Of a stretch of 64,000 nucleotides of DNA, positions 1 to 8,361 are shown in pieces. Origin of the DNA: Geobacter sp. UBA6151 (lineage in GTDB: Bacteria > Desulfobacterota > Desulfuromonadia > Geobacterales > Pseudopelobacteraceae). A program made the position numbers and the translations under genes. The stretch is taken from NCBI GenBank assembly GCA_002423105.1, contig DIUT01000037.1:18308-82307 (forward strand), read 5' to 3'. A model generated the notes under the pieces. It made no database searches. It saw only the letters and a program-made list of their open reading frames with translations, and was not told the origin of the DNA. The first letter of the stretch is position 1. Each line of letters starts with the position of its first letter.

Positions 1-435
1 CTTCGGAAGTTGCTACTGGATGAGCAGAAGGCTATGAGTACACTTGATACGTCGTTCCTGGAAGCTATTAACAGCAGCAAAGAGCAGATTGTCAGCCGTC
101 AGAGAAAAGCGACTGATCAATTGCGCAACGTACTGGGGCGTTTGGCACGGCACGCAGGTATTCCTGCCGACAGTAGCCTCAGTGAGCTATTGAACACGCT
201 GCCGAAAGATGCGGTGCAGCAGTTGGCTCCTTTGCAAAAACAATTGCAAGAGGCTGGCAGCGCCGTTAAAGAGCTTGCGTTCCAGAACAGGGCTGTGCTG
301 GAACGTTTTCTGGGAACCATCAATGATTCATTGGGATTTTTAACGCGTATCCTGAACAGCTCCAACTTTTACGGAGCTAATGGCGCCTATCGTAAAGAAC
401 AGACTGGTGCCATGATTGTAAACAGGGAGGCTTAA
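1..435 (+). CDS. flgN: FlgN-like flagellar chaperone (5' end possibly cut by window edge)
   Basis: Export chaperone that holds the hook-filament junction proteins FlgK and FlgL in the cytoplasm before secretion. The frame is open from base 1, so the true start may lie outside the window; in-window starts are a TTG at 10 and an ATG at 34. The product is small and almost entirely helical, with a C-terminal FYGANGAYRK stretch of the kind seen in FlgN tails. Its stop is one base before the flgK start, so flgN-flgK-flgL read as one operon. The call rests as much on this position as on the sequence, because FlgN proteins are poorly conserved. Confidence 0.75.
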   Translation, partial: LRKLLLDEQKAMSTLDTSFLEAINSSKEQIVSRQRKATDQLRNVLGRLARHAGIPADSSLSELLNTLPKDAVQQLAPLQKQLQEAGSAVKELAFQNRAVLERFLGTINDSLGFLTRILNSSNFYGANGAYRKEQTGAMIVNREA

Positions 436-436
436 G

Positions 437-1855
437 ATGGGTTTGAATGCAGTTTTAGCAATAGGCACCGCCGGACTTAAAGTTAACCAGATTGCCATGG
501 AAGTGGCCAGCGAGAATATTGCCAACGTCAACACCCCGGGCTATTCGCGCCAGAGAGTTCTGCTTGAGACAGCTCCTCCAACCAATCATAACGGTTTTCC
601 ATTGGGAACAGGCGTTAAAATTTCAACCGTGGAGCGCTACTATGATGCCCTACTGCAAAAACAGCTACTAAATGCAGGCACCACGTCCGGTTACAACAAC
701 GCCAACCTGCAACTGTTACAGCAGGTAGAACCGGCGTTTAACGAACTTGTATATGATGGGCTTGGCACTTCAATAAACAATTTCTTCAACTCTTGGCAGG
801 ATTTGACCCTGAATCCCAGCGGCACAGCCGAACGCCAGGCCGTGCTTTCCAAAGCAGAAATCATGACCGACCAGTTCCACTATGTCAGCAGGACCCTGAC
901 CACTGCCATGGTTACCCAGGATGAAAGCCTGACGGCACAAACCACAGATATCAATCAACAACTTAAAGATATTGCGTATCTGAATGGTCAGATCAAGACC
1001 ACCGAGCTGATACAGGGTAACGCCAATGAGATGCGGGACCAGCGGGATTATCTGATCCGCCAGCTTGGCGAGAATGTTGCGATAAGCTTTGTGGAAAATA
1101 CCAATGGCACCACTGATGTTTCATACACCGATACAACGGGAACCTATGCTCTTGTCACCGATTCTGATGTAATCAATAATTTTACCCTGACAGCCAACGG
1201 AAATTTGCCTGACCCGGCCAATACGGTAAAGCACGATGTTCAGCTTACTCCAACAGGTGCCGGTGCTCCGGTAACCATAGCGCCCACTACCGGTAAATTG
1301 GGGGCAACAATGGTCACCCGTGATACCACCTTGCAGGGGTATCTGAATGATCTGGATGTCATTGCCAATAAACTTGTAACCGATATCAACGGGTTGCATG
1401 TGAGCGGTGCACCCCTCACCTACGATAATAACGGAGTTGCGGGTGCCGAGTTCTTTGCTGCAGCCGGTACAACTGCTGCAACTATTCTACTTGATGTCAA
1501 CGTAAAAGGGCTTCCGGACAATATCGCAGCCGCCAGCGGCGCAACTTTTTACAAGGGAGACAACAGTAACGCCCTGGCCATTGCCGAGCTGAATGCAACC
1601 ACCGGCGGCTATTCCATGAGCTACAAAGCCCTTGTTGCGAAAGTTGGTCAGGATGTCCAGTCATCCAAGACTGTGGTTTCCCAGGATGCGGCGTTTATGA
1701 AGCAACTGGTTACACTGCGGGATTCCAACTCCGGTGTTTCTTTGGATGAAGAGTTGACAGACCTCATTAAGTTCCAGCGTTCCTATCAAGCATCGTCCAA
1801 GCTTATCACCACAGCCACAGATATGATGGACATAGCCATTGGCCTTGTGCGCTAA
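437..1855 (+). CDS. flgK: flagellar hook-associated protein 1 FlgK
   Basis: Structural protein of the hook-filament junction, secreted through the flagellar type III apparatus. The 472-residue product begins with the rod/hook signature (GLNAVLAIGTAGLKVNQ, then ENIANVNTPGYSRQR) and ends with the matching C-terminal helix FQRSYQASSKLITTATDMMD, which together form the D0 coiled coil. The middle, about residues 200-400, is the variable domain. Start ATG sits 7-12 bases after AGGGAGG. It is tightly flanked by flgN (1-base gap) and flgL (12-base gap). Confidence 0.97.
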   Translation: MGLNAVLAIGTAGLKVNQIAMEVASENIANVNTPGYSRQRVLLETAPPTNHNGFPLGTGVKISTVERYYDALLQKQLLNAGTTSGYNNANLQLLQQVEPAFNELVYDGLGTSINNFFNSWQDLTLNPSGTAERQAVLSKAEIMTDQFHYVSRTLTTAMVTQDESLTAQTTDINQQLKDIAYLNGQIKTTELIQGNANEMRDQRDYLIRQLGENVAISFVENTNGTTDVSYTDTTGTYALVTDSDVINNFTLTANGNLPDPANTVKHDVQLTPTGAGAPVTIAPTTGKLGATMVTRDTTLQGYLNDLDVIANKLVTDINGLHVSGAPLTYDNNGVAGAEFFAAAGTTAATILLDVNVKGLPDNIAAASGATFYKGDNSNALAIAELNATTGGYSMSYKALVAKVGQDVQSSKTVVSQDAAFMKQLVTLRDSNSGVSLDEELTDLIKFQRSYQASSKLITTATDMMDIAIGLVR

Positions 1856-1867
1856 CAGGAGATTGCC

Positions 1868-2782
1868 ATGCGTATTACCCCGAATATAACCGCCAATAAT
1901 TCGCTGTATAACATCCAGTCCTCACGAGCATTGCTGGACAGTATTCAGGAGAAGATTTCTTCCGGTAAAAACTTTAACCGGGTCAGTGATGATCCGGTAT
2001 CAGCCAATCTGCTGATGGGGATCAACGACCGTTACAGCGGCAATGAACAGTTTAAGAGTAATATTTCCAAAGCCAACATCTGGCTGAACATGACCTCCAC
2101 TGCTCTGGACGGCATGTCCAAGACCATGGCAGATATTAAAACACTGGTGGCTACTGTTACAAATGGCAGTAACAATCAGAATACCCTGAATGACACTGCC
2201 GCATCACTGACGCTTATGCGTCAACAACTGGCAGATATGGGAAATACCCAGCTGGATGACCAGTATCTGTTTGCAGGCACTGCTACGAACACAAAGCCCT
2301 TTGACTCGGATGTCGTTATTCCGCCCGCAGTAGCATCTCCAGACCTGTATAACGGTAATGATAATGTGAACATCGTGCAGATTGATGTGTCGGCAACGGA
2401 AAATCTTAATATTACCGGAAGTAGCGTGCTCGGAGATAACTCGGGAGGCAATGTTAATATTCTGTGGGAACTGGATAAATTGATTGCAGCCATTAAAGTC
2501 AATGACATCCCTGGCATACAGGCGGGAGCCAATCAGGTGGAGCTGGCGGCTGACCAGATTCAGCGAGCTCAGGTTACCGCTGCTACCCGCATCAGCCGCT
2601 TGGAATTTATGGACAAGATGCTGGATAACACCAAAAATACGCTTCAAACGGTCTATAGCAATGTCCAGAACGCGGACTATGCCAAGCTTGCAGTGGAGCT
2701 GACCCAGCAGAAGACCGCTTTTGAGGCAACGCTTTCATCCACGGCGAAAATCACCCAGATGTCACTGCTTGACTATCTCTGA
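1868..2782 (+). CDS. flgL: flagellar hook-associated protein 3 FlgL
   Basis: Second hook-filament junction protein, flagellin-related, joining FlgK to the filament. The 304-residue product has the flagellin-type N terminus (MRITPNITANNSLYNIQSS, then KISSGKNFNRVSDDP) and a C-terminal heptad region ending AKITQMSLLDYL. AGGAGATTGCC precedes the ATG. It is the last gene of the flagellar operon and is followed by a GC-rich hairpin. No csrA or fliW follows it, unlike many flagellar loci of this type. Confidence 0.96.
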   Translation: MRITPNITANNSLYNIQSSRALLDSIQEKISSGKNFNRVSDDPVSANLLMGINDRYSGNEQFKSNISKANIWLNMTSTALDGMSKTMADIKTLVATVTNGSNNQNTLNDTAASLTLMRQQLADMGNTQLDDQYLFAGTATNTKPFDSDVVIPPAVASPDLYNGNDNVNIVQIDVSATENLNITGSSVLGDNSGGNVNILWELDKLIAAIKVNDIPGIQAGANQVELAADQIQRAQVTAATRISRLEFMDKMLDNTKNTLQTVYSNVQNADYAKLAVELTQQKTAFEATLSSTAKITQMSLLDYL

Positions 2783-2816
2783 CAATTAAAGGAAGAGAAT
2801 GTTGGATGGTTTTAAT

Positions 2817-2860
2817 ACCCCCCACCCGCAGCTTGCGGTGTGGGGGGTGTCGTTTTGTTT
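2817..2860 (+). terminator. Rho-independent terminator after flgL
   Basis: A strong GC-rich hairpin (arms about 2817-2830 and 2834-2848, three-base loop, one bulge) is followed by a T-rich stretch on the + strand. It lies between flgL and the convergent leuD, so it can also block read-through from the other side, although the T-run is poorer on that strand. Confidence 0.8.
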
Positions 2861-3386
2861 AATATTTCTTGTCCGCGTAATCCACCCATCCGCCAGCAAT
2901 GACCAGCGCCTTGTCAAAGGGGGATAGCTCAAAGCTGAAGGTTTTCTGCTTGCCGCCACTTGATACAGTCAAAGTCTGGGCTTCAATGTCGATGGCCATG
3001 GAGGTGTCTGCGTCTGCTGCATGGGAAAATATCTGGTCCAGATCTGCCTTGGGCAGTTCGATGGCTGCCATGCCGCAGTTGAACATGTTCTGGCGGAAAA
3101 TGCGGGCAAACGACTCTGCCACGACGCAGGTAATGTCATTTACCTCAAACACCCAGGGAGCATGTTCGCGAGAAGAACCGCAGCCAAAGTTGGCGCGGGA
3201 AACAATGACCCGTGCATTCCGGGTCTTTTCTCCCTTCGGGTCAAAACCGTCAAGTTTCAGGTCTTCCAGCATGTAGGGTTTCAGGTCTTGCTTGGTGATC
3301 TCAGTCAGGTACTTGGCCGGAATGATCTCATCGGTGTTGATGTCACTGCGGTCCAGAAAGAGGACAGGGCCTCCGAAAGTTTTCAT
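2859..3386 (-). CDS. leuD: 3-isopropylmalate dehydratase small subunit
   Basis: Small (swivel) subunit of isopropylmalate isomerase, which converts 2- to 3-isopropylmalate in leucine synthesis as a complex with LeuC. The 175-residue product is of the short LeuD type (enteric LeuD is about 200). Visible signatures are DRSDINTDEIIPAKYL near the N terminus and NFGCGSSREHAPW around residue 67. AAGGAG lies seven bases before the ATG. It is 24 bases downstream of leuC and surely cotranscribed with it. Confidence 0.95.
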   Translation of the reverse strand: MKTFGGPVLFLDRSDINTDEIIPAKYLTEITKQDLKPYMLEDLKLDGFDPKGEKTRNARVIVSRANFGCGSSREHAPWVFEVNDITCVVAESFARIFRQNMFNCGMAAIELPKADLDQIFSHAADADTSMAIDIEAQTLTVSSGGKQKTFSFELSPFDKALVIAGGWVDYADKKY

Positions 3387-3410
3387 TGGGAACTCCTTTA
3401 TTGTTCTGTG

Positions 3411-4694
3411 TTAGAGGTACTTCCGGGGATCGGCGATTTTGCCCTCGATGGCTGTTGCTGCTGCCGTTGCTGGTGACATCAGGTGCACCATGCCGCCTTT
3501 GCCCATCCGACCGTTAAAGTTGCGGTTCGTGGTGGAGGCGCAAACTTCGCCATCGGCAAGAACGCCGTTGCTCATCCCCAGGCAGGCTCCACAGGTGGAG
3601 TTGGTGACACAGAAGCCCGCATCCAAAAAAATGTCGATCAACCCCTCATGCATGGCATCACGATAAATTTTAGGGGTGGCGGGTGATAAAATCCCCCGTA
3701 CATTATCGGCAAGTTTGCGGCCTTTCAGAATCTGTGCGGCGACCCGAAGGTCTTCCAAGCGACCGTTGGTGCAGGAGCCCAAATAAATTTGGTCAACCGG
3801 GTTTTGGCCGAACTCTGCAACCGGTTTGACCTGATCCGGTTTAACCCCGAAGGTAGCTACCGGCACCAGACTTACTGCATCAATTTCGAGAGTTTGTTCA
3901 TAGACTGCGTCGTCATCGGAACACCACTTGGAGTACTCATCCAATGCAGCATTTTTTGACGAAAACTCGTCCTGGATGAACGGCCAGAGATATTCTACCG
4001 TGGTTATGTCCGGCATACAGATACCGGAGGTGCCCCCGGCCTCAATGGCCATGTTGCAGAGTGTCATGCGTGATTCCATGGTCATTGCGTCAATGGTGGA
4101 GCCACGGAATTCCAGCACCCGATCAGTGGCGCCATTGACGCCTATCCGACCGATCAGGGTTAAGACCACATCCTTGGCATAGACCCCCTTGGGCAGCTCA
4201 CCGTTGACATTAACCCGGATGGTTTTGGGTTCGCGGAAGGCGCAAACCCCCTTCAAGATGCCCACTTCAAGATCGGTGGTGCCCACACCGGCGGCAAAGG
4301 CGCCGAAGGCGCCATGGGTACAGGTATGGGAGTCGCCCATGATAACGGTATTGCCGGGGCGGATGAAACCTTTCTCGGGAAAGAGCGCATGGCAGACGCC
4401 ATTGGCACCCACATCGAAAAAATCCCTGATTCTCTGGCGCCTAGCCCAGTCGCGCAGTATTTTGGCCTGGGTAGCTGTTTTGGAATCCTTTGAAGGGGTG
4501 ACATGATCAATGACCGCCTTGATCTTCGAGGAGTCAAAGACCCGATCCTTGCCTCGTTCAACCAAGTCAACGATGGCGATGGGGGTGGTAATCTCGTGAC
4601 AGAGCACGACATCCAGGCGCAGCACTTTGGTGCCGCTGAACGGTTCATCCACCAGGTGGGCCGCAAAAATCTTTTCAGCAGTGGTCTTGCCCAT
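3411..4694 (-). CDS. leuC: 3-isopropylmalate dehydratase large subunit
   Basis: Catalytic [4Fe-4S] aconitase-family subunit of isopropylmalate isomerase. I chose the ATG at 4694 (427 residues) because AAGGAAGG precedes it and MGKTTAEKIFAAH is the normal N terminus; an in-frame extension to 4778 has no family similarity. Cluster cysteines are visible in YLGSCTNGR and in TCGACLGMSNG; substrate-site residues in GDSHTCTHGAFG. It heads the leuCD unit and is divergent from larB, with both promoters in the 182-base gap. Confidence 0.96.
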   Translation of the reverse strand: MGKTTAEKIFAAHLVDEPFSGTKVLRLDVVLCHEITTPIAIVDLVERGKDRVFDSSKIKAVIDHVTPSKDSKTATQAKILRDWARRQRIRDFFDVGANGVCHALFPEKGFIRPGNTVIMGDSHTCTHGAFGAFAAGVGTTDLEVGILKGVCAFREPKTIRVNVNGELPKGVYAKDVVLTLIGRIGVNGATDRVLEFRGSTIDAMTMESRMTLCNMAIEAGGTSGICMPDITTVEYLWPFIQDEFSSKNAALDEYSKWCSDDDAVYEQTLEIDAVSLVPVATFGVKPDQVKPVAEFGQNPVDQIYLGSCTNGRLEDLRVAAQILKGRKLADNVRGILSPATPKIYRDAMHEGLIDIFLDAGFCVTNSTCGACLGMSNGVLADGEVCASTTNRNFNGRMGKGGMVHLMSPATAAATAIEGKIADPRKYL

Positions 4695-4876
4695 ACAAAC
4701 CTTCCTTTCGGGTGATTCAAAATTGTAAAAACATACCAGAATGGGATGGTGAAGTCCACAGCTTTGGTGTGGTAACATCCTGTTTTCGGGAGCTTAAACA
4801 GCATGGTGACAATGGCGTTATGTTGCAGGTATGCTATACAGGAAGCGGGCCGTACGGCAGTTCATGGAGGAAATCA

Positions 4877-5653
4877 ATGCAGGAACAACAGCTTGTGGAA
4901 ATGCTGGAAGAGGTACGTACAGGGCGGCTTACCGTTCTTCAGGGGGTTGAGCGTTTGCGCCACCTGCCCTTTGAGGATATCGGTATAGCGCACGTGGATC
5001 ACCATCGGGCGTTGCGCCAAGGGCAGCCGGAGGTGATTTTCGGGCAAGGCAAGACAGCGGAGCAGATTGACTGCATCATGCAAGCCATGCTGCGTCGCAG
5101 CAGCAGGGGCAATATCCTGGTTACCCGCCTGGATGCCGCAAAGGCGCAGGAGTTACAGCGCAGTTATCTCGATGCCGTTCATCATGGTGACGCCCGATGC
5201 CTGACTCTGGAGCGCTCTCCGCAACAGGAGGCAGGACGGGGAAGTATTTTGGTCATCTCAGCCGGAACTTCGGATATTCCCGTTGCTGCCGAGGCATTGG
5301 TCACCGCCCGTTTTCTTGGCAACCGGACTGAGCATCTCTATGATGTGGGGGTGGCTGGTATTCATCGGTTGCTGGCCAGGCTGGAGTTGATCCGTTCCGC
5401 CACGGTGCTGATTGTGGTGGCCGGTATGGAAGGGGCCTTGCCTTCTGTCGTGGGAGGACTGGTGGACCGACCGGTGATCGCGGTGCCTACCTCCGTTGGT
5501 TATGGCGCCTCATTCGGCGGCATAGCTGCTCTGCTGGGGATGCTTAATTCGTGTGCCAGCGGCGTTACGGTGGTCAACATAGACAATGGTTTTGGCGCTG
5601 CCTGTGCCGCCAGTCTGATGAACCGTCGTGACAGCGGCACAGGCAAAGATTGA
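4877..5653 (+). CDS. larB: LarB: nickel-pincer cofactor precursor synthase
   Basis: LarB carboxylates and hydrolyses nicotinic acid adenine dinucleotide to pyridinium-3,5-biscarboxylate mononucleotide, the first step to the nickel-pincer nucleotide of lactate racemase and relatives. The ATG at 4877 follows GGAGGAAATCA and gives 258 residues. The C-terminal half resembles PurE: GTSDIPVAAEA, YDVGVAGIHRLL, AGMEGALPSVVGGL and VPTSVGYGASFGG. No larC or larE is nearby; in many bacteria larB is encoded apart from them. The family assignment is firm, the cellular client is unknown. Confidence 0.9.
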   Translation: MQEQQLVEMLEEVRTGRLTVLQGVERLRHLPFEDIGIAHVDHHRALRQGQPEVIFGQGKTAEQIDCIMQAMLRRSSRGNILVTRLDAAKAQELQRSYLDAVHHGDARCLTLERSPQQEAGRGSILVISAGTSDIPVAAEALVTARFLGNRTEHLYDVGVAGIHRLLARLELIRSATVLIVVAGMEGALPSVVGGLVDRPVIAVPTSVGYGASFGGIAALLGMLNSCASGVTVVNIDNGFGAACAASLMNRRDSGTGKD

Positions 5654-5669
5654 TAAAAAAGCACCTTTT

Positions 5670-6644
5670 CTAGCTGTGCAGCCAGCGCGCGACATCCTTG
5701 GCATGGTAGGTGATGATCAGGTCAGCGCCTGCGCGCTTGAAGCCCATCATGGTTTCCATGACCACCCGCTGCTCGTCTATCCAGTTGTTGCGGGCAGCTG
5801 CCTTGATCATGCTGTACTCACCTGACACATTGTAAACTGCCAAAGGTATGTCGAATTCATTGCGCAGATCCCGGACGATATCCAGATAGGGCAATCCTGG
5901 CTTGACCATGATGATGTCCGCCCCTTCCTCGATGTCTTGCCGGGCTTCCCGCAGCGCCTCGCGGCGGTTGGCCGGGTCCATCTGATAAGAACGCCGGTCG
6001 CCGAACTGCGGTGTGGATTCGGCAGCCTCCCGGAACGGACCATAGTAGCCCGAGGCATATTTTACGGCATAGCTCATAATGGGAAGGTGGGTAAAGTTGT
6101 GTTCGTCAAGTATGGTACGGATTGCAGCAACCCGCCCATCCATCATGTCTGACGGAGCGACCATGTCGGCGCCGGCCCTGGCGTGGGAGAGCGCCTCCTG
6201 AGCCAGCAATTGTACCGTTGCATCATTGTCCACGTCACCGTCCTTGATAAGGCCACAGTGCCCGTGATCGGTGTATTCGCAGAGGCAGACGTCAGTGATG
6301 ACAGCCAGTTCGGGCACAGCTGCTTTGATGGCCCGTATGGTGTTCTGAATAATGCCGGTATCGGAATAGGCGTCGCTGCCTACTTCATCCTTGGTTTCAG
6401 GTATGCCAAAGAGGATTACGGCAGGAATGCCCAGCTGGTGTACTTCACGAGCCTCTTCGACAATATGCTCAATCGACTGTTGGAAGATGCCCGGCATGGA
6501 GCTGATCTCTTTTTTGATACCGGAACCGAAGGCGGAAAACATGGGATAGATCAGGTTGTTTGCTGAGAGGGAGGTCTCCCGGGTCATTCTGCGAAAAACC
6601 TCTTTACCGCGAATCCGTCGGGATCTGAGCTGGGGGAAAAACAT
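5670..6644 (-). CDS. hemB: delta-aminolevulinic acid dehydratase (porphobilinogen synthase)
   Basis: Condenses two 5-aminolevulinate molecules to porphobilinogen in tetrapyrrole synthesis (haem and cobalamin here). The two active-site lysines lie in YAVKYASGYYGPFR and in IMVKPGLPYLD. The motif DVCLCEYTDHGHCG has the three cysteines of zinc-type enzymes. The frame has an ATG at 6653, but AAGGAG abuts it directly and is nine bases from the ATG at 6644, so 6644 (324 residues) is preferred. Convergent with larB, separated by only 16 bases. Confidence 0.96.
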   Translation of the reverse strand: MFFPQLRSRRIRGKEVFRRMTRETSLSANNLIYPMFSAFGSGIKKEISSMPGIFQQSIEHIVEEAREVHQLGIPAVILFGIPETKDEVGSDAYSDTGIIQNTIRAIKAAVPELAVITDVCLCEYTDHGHCGLIKDGDVDNDATVQLLAQEALSHARAGADMVAPSDMMDGRVAAIRTILDEHNFTHLPIMSYAVKYASGYYGPFREAAESTPQFGDRRSYQMDPANRREALREARQDIEEGADIIMVKPGLPYLDIVRDLRNEFDIPLAVYNVSGEYSMIKAAARNNWIDEQRVVMETMMGFKRAGADLIITYHAKDVARWLHS

Positions 6645-6839
6645 GGATTCCATCTCCTTGGAAAATGAAGTTGCCGCATAGTATCCAAAGACGGCAGATG
6701 AAGCAAGAATGACCTGTTGTCTCTGGCAATGAGGGGGAAATAATTACTGGTATCAAAACTGAAAGGTATGATACAAAAAACAAATGTTTAGAAATTAAAG
6801 TAAGAGCGTCACGCCGCATTTGAAAGGAGGAAAAATCAG

Positions 6840-8174
6840 ATGAAAAAATTAAGAGTACTGCTTGGTATAGTTGCATGTACCGCGGTAATACAGGCCGGGG
6901 CCGCTCTTGCTGAAAACCGTGCCGAGACCTTTATTTTGTCTCCTTATGCAGGGGGCTATACATTTCAGGGGAAGCAGAACATTAAGACCGGACCGGTTCT
7001 TGGTGTGCGACTGGGCTACAACATCACAGAAAACTGGGCGTTTGAGGGAGTTCTTGATTACGCCAATTCTGACCTTAAAAACAGCTCTGGCACTGCAGAA
7101 AAACTGCGCTATGGCGGTGATGTGGTCTACAGTTTTCTGCCAAAAAACAGCCTGGTTCCCTACGTTGCAGCAGGTTTTGGCGGAATGGATCTGAGGGCTG
7201 CCGGTGCAGACAGCGGGACACGGTGGGTTGCCAACTACGGTGGCGGTGTTAAATGGTTCTTTGTTGATGATGTTGCCCTGCGTGCAGATGTTCGCGGTCT
7301 GAACTACAGCATTGGTGAGCTATACACCAACGTACAGTACACAGTTGGTCTGCATATCGCCATTGGTGCTGCCAAGCCTGCGCCACAACCGGCGCCAATG
7401 CCGATGGAAGCCGCTGCTCCCAAAGCAGCGCCGGTGGTTGTCGTGCCTCCGGCTCCCACTGTTAGTCTGTCGGCAAATCCCGGTTCCATTGAAAAAGGCA
7501 AGAGCGCAACACTTTCCTGGAACTCCCAGAATGCAACCGGCTGTGTAATTCAGCCGGGTGTTGGTCTGGTAGCCGCTCAGGGTTCCAAAGCGGTAACGCC
7601 TGCATCGGATGTTTCCTATACCCTGACCTGTAAGGGAGACGGTGGTAGCGCAAGTACCGCCGCTGCTGTTGCTGTTACGTTACCCCCACCGCCAGTGATG
7701 GCGGAAGCGTCGGCCAAAAAGGCCTCTGCTGTTGCAGCCGGTGCCCGTTTTGCGCTGAAAATTCAGTTTGATACCGGCAAGTCGCTAATCAAGAAGGAAT
7801 ACTACAACGAACTGAAAGAAGTTGGTGATGGTCTGAATGAGCACAAGAACCTGAAAGGTGTGATTGAAGGTCATACCGACAGCGTTGGCAGTGACGCTTC
7901 GAACATCGCGTTGTCGCAACGGCGCGCAAAAGCCGTCCGTGACTACATCATTAAGAACTTCAAGGTTGACGGTAAGCGCCTTGCTGCCAAAGGCTACGGC
8001 GAATCCCGTCCAATAGCAGACAACAAGACTGTTGAAGGCCGTGCACAGAATCGCCGGATTGAGGCTACATTTGAAGAAATTCCCAACTTCAAGGCTAATG
8101 CGGAACAGCCTGCTGCTCCGGTAAAGAAAGCGGCAAGGAAAGTGGTTAAGAAAAAGGCTGCTGTAAAGAAATAG
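6840..8174 (+). CDS. OmpA-family outer membrane protein with Ig-like insert
   Basis: Outer-membrane protein linking the membrane to peptidoglycan. The 444 residues read as: signal peptide 1-24 (ending GAALA), an eight-stranded type beta-barrel about 25-178, a Pro/Ala linker about 180-206, a small Ig-like domain about 206-280 (PTVSLSANPGSIEKGKSATL) and an OmpA C-terminal peptidoglycan-binding domain about 300-410 (IEGHTDSVGSDASNIALSQR). A Lys/Ala-rich tail follows. GGAGGAAAAATCAG is a strong ribosome site. It stands alone between its own upstream region and a strong terminator. Function beyond envelope tethering cannot be read. Confidence 0.92.
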   Translation: MKKLRVLLGIVACTAVIQAGAALAENRAETFILSPYAGGYTFQGKQNIKTGPVLGVRLGYNITENWAFEGVLDYANSDLKNSSGTAEKLRYGGDVVYSFLPKNSLVPYVAAGFGGMDLRAAGADSGTRWVANYGGGVKWFFVDDVALRADVRGLNYSIGELYTNVQYTVGLHIAIGAAKPAPQPAPMPMEAAAPKAAPVVVVPPAPTVSLSANPGSIEKGKSATLSWNSQNATGCVIQPGVGLVAAQGSKAVTPASDVSYTLTCKGDGGSASTAAAVAVTLPPPPVMAEASAKKASAVAAGARFALKIQFDTGKSLIKKEYYNELKEVGDGLNEHKNLKGVIEGHTDSVGSDASNIALSQRRAKAVRDYIIKNFKVDGKRLAAKGYGESRPIADNKTVEGRAQNRRIEATFEEIPNFKANAEQPAAPVKKAARKVVKKKAAVKK

Positions 8175-8291
8175 TGGCAGGCTCTTGTCAAAGAAGCAGA
8201 AATACGTATTGATGTTCTGCTGAACATCGAATTAATCGGAGTGCTCTGTATCTTTTAGGAGACGGTTTTTCTCGTCTCCGCTAATGAACAA

Positions 8292-8336
8292 GGAAAACGC
8301 CTCCGAAGTTATGTGACTTCGGAGGCGTTTCCTTTT
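8292..8336 (+). terminator. strong Rho-independent terminator after the OmpA-like gene
   Basis: A near-perfect 18-bp inverted repeat (8292-8309 and 8315-8332, loop of five) is followed by TTTT. It ends the OmpA-like transcript just 30 bases before the next gene starts, so the radical SAM gene needs a promoter within or just before this hairpin, or is read through. Confidence 0.9.
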
Positions 8337-8361
8337 GTATACCGTGCAGATAAGGAAAATC

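Noticed and set aside
2204..2647. 147-codon minus-strand frame inside flgL
   Set aside because: Shadow of a conserved flagellar gene; no supporting signals.
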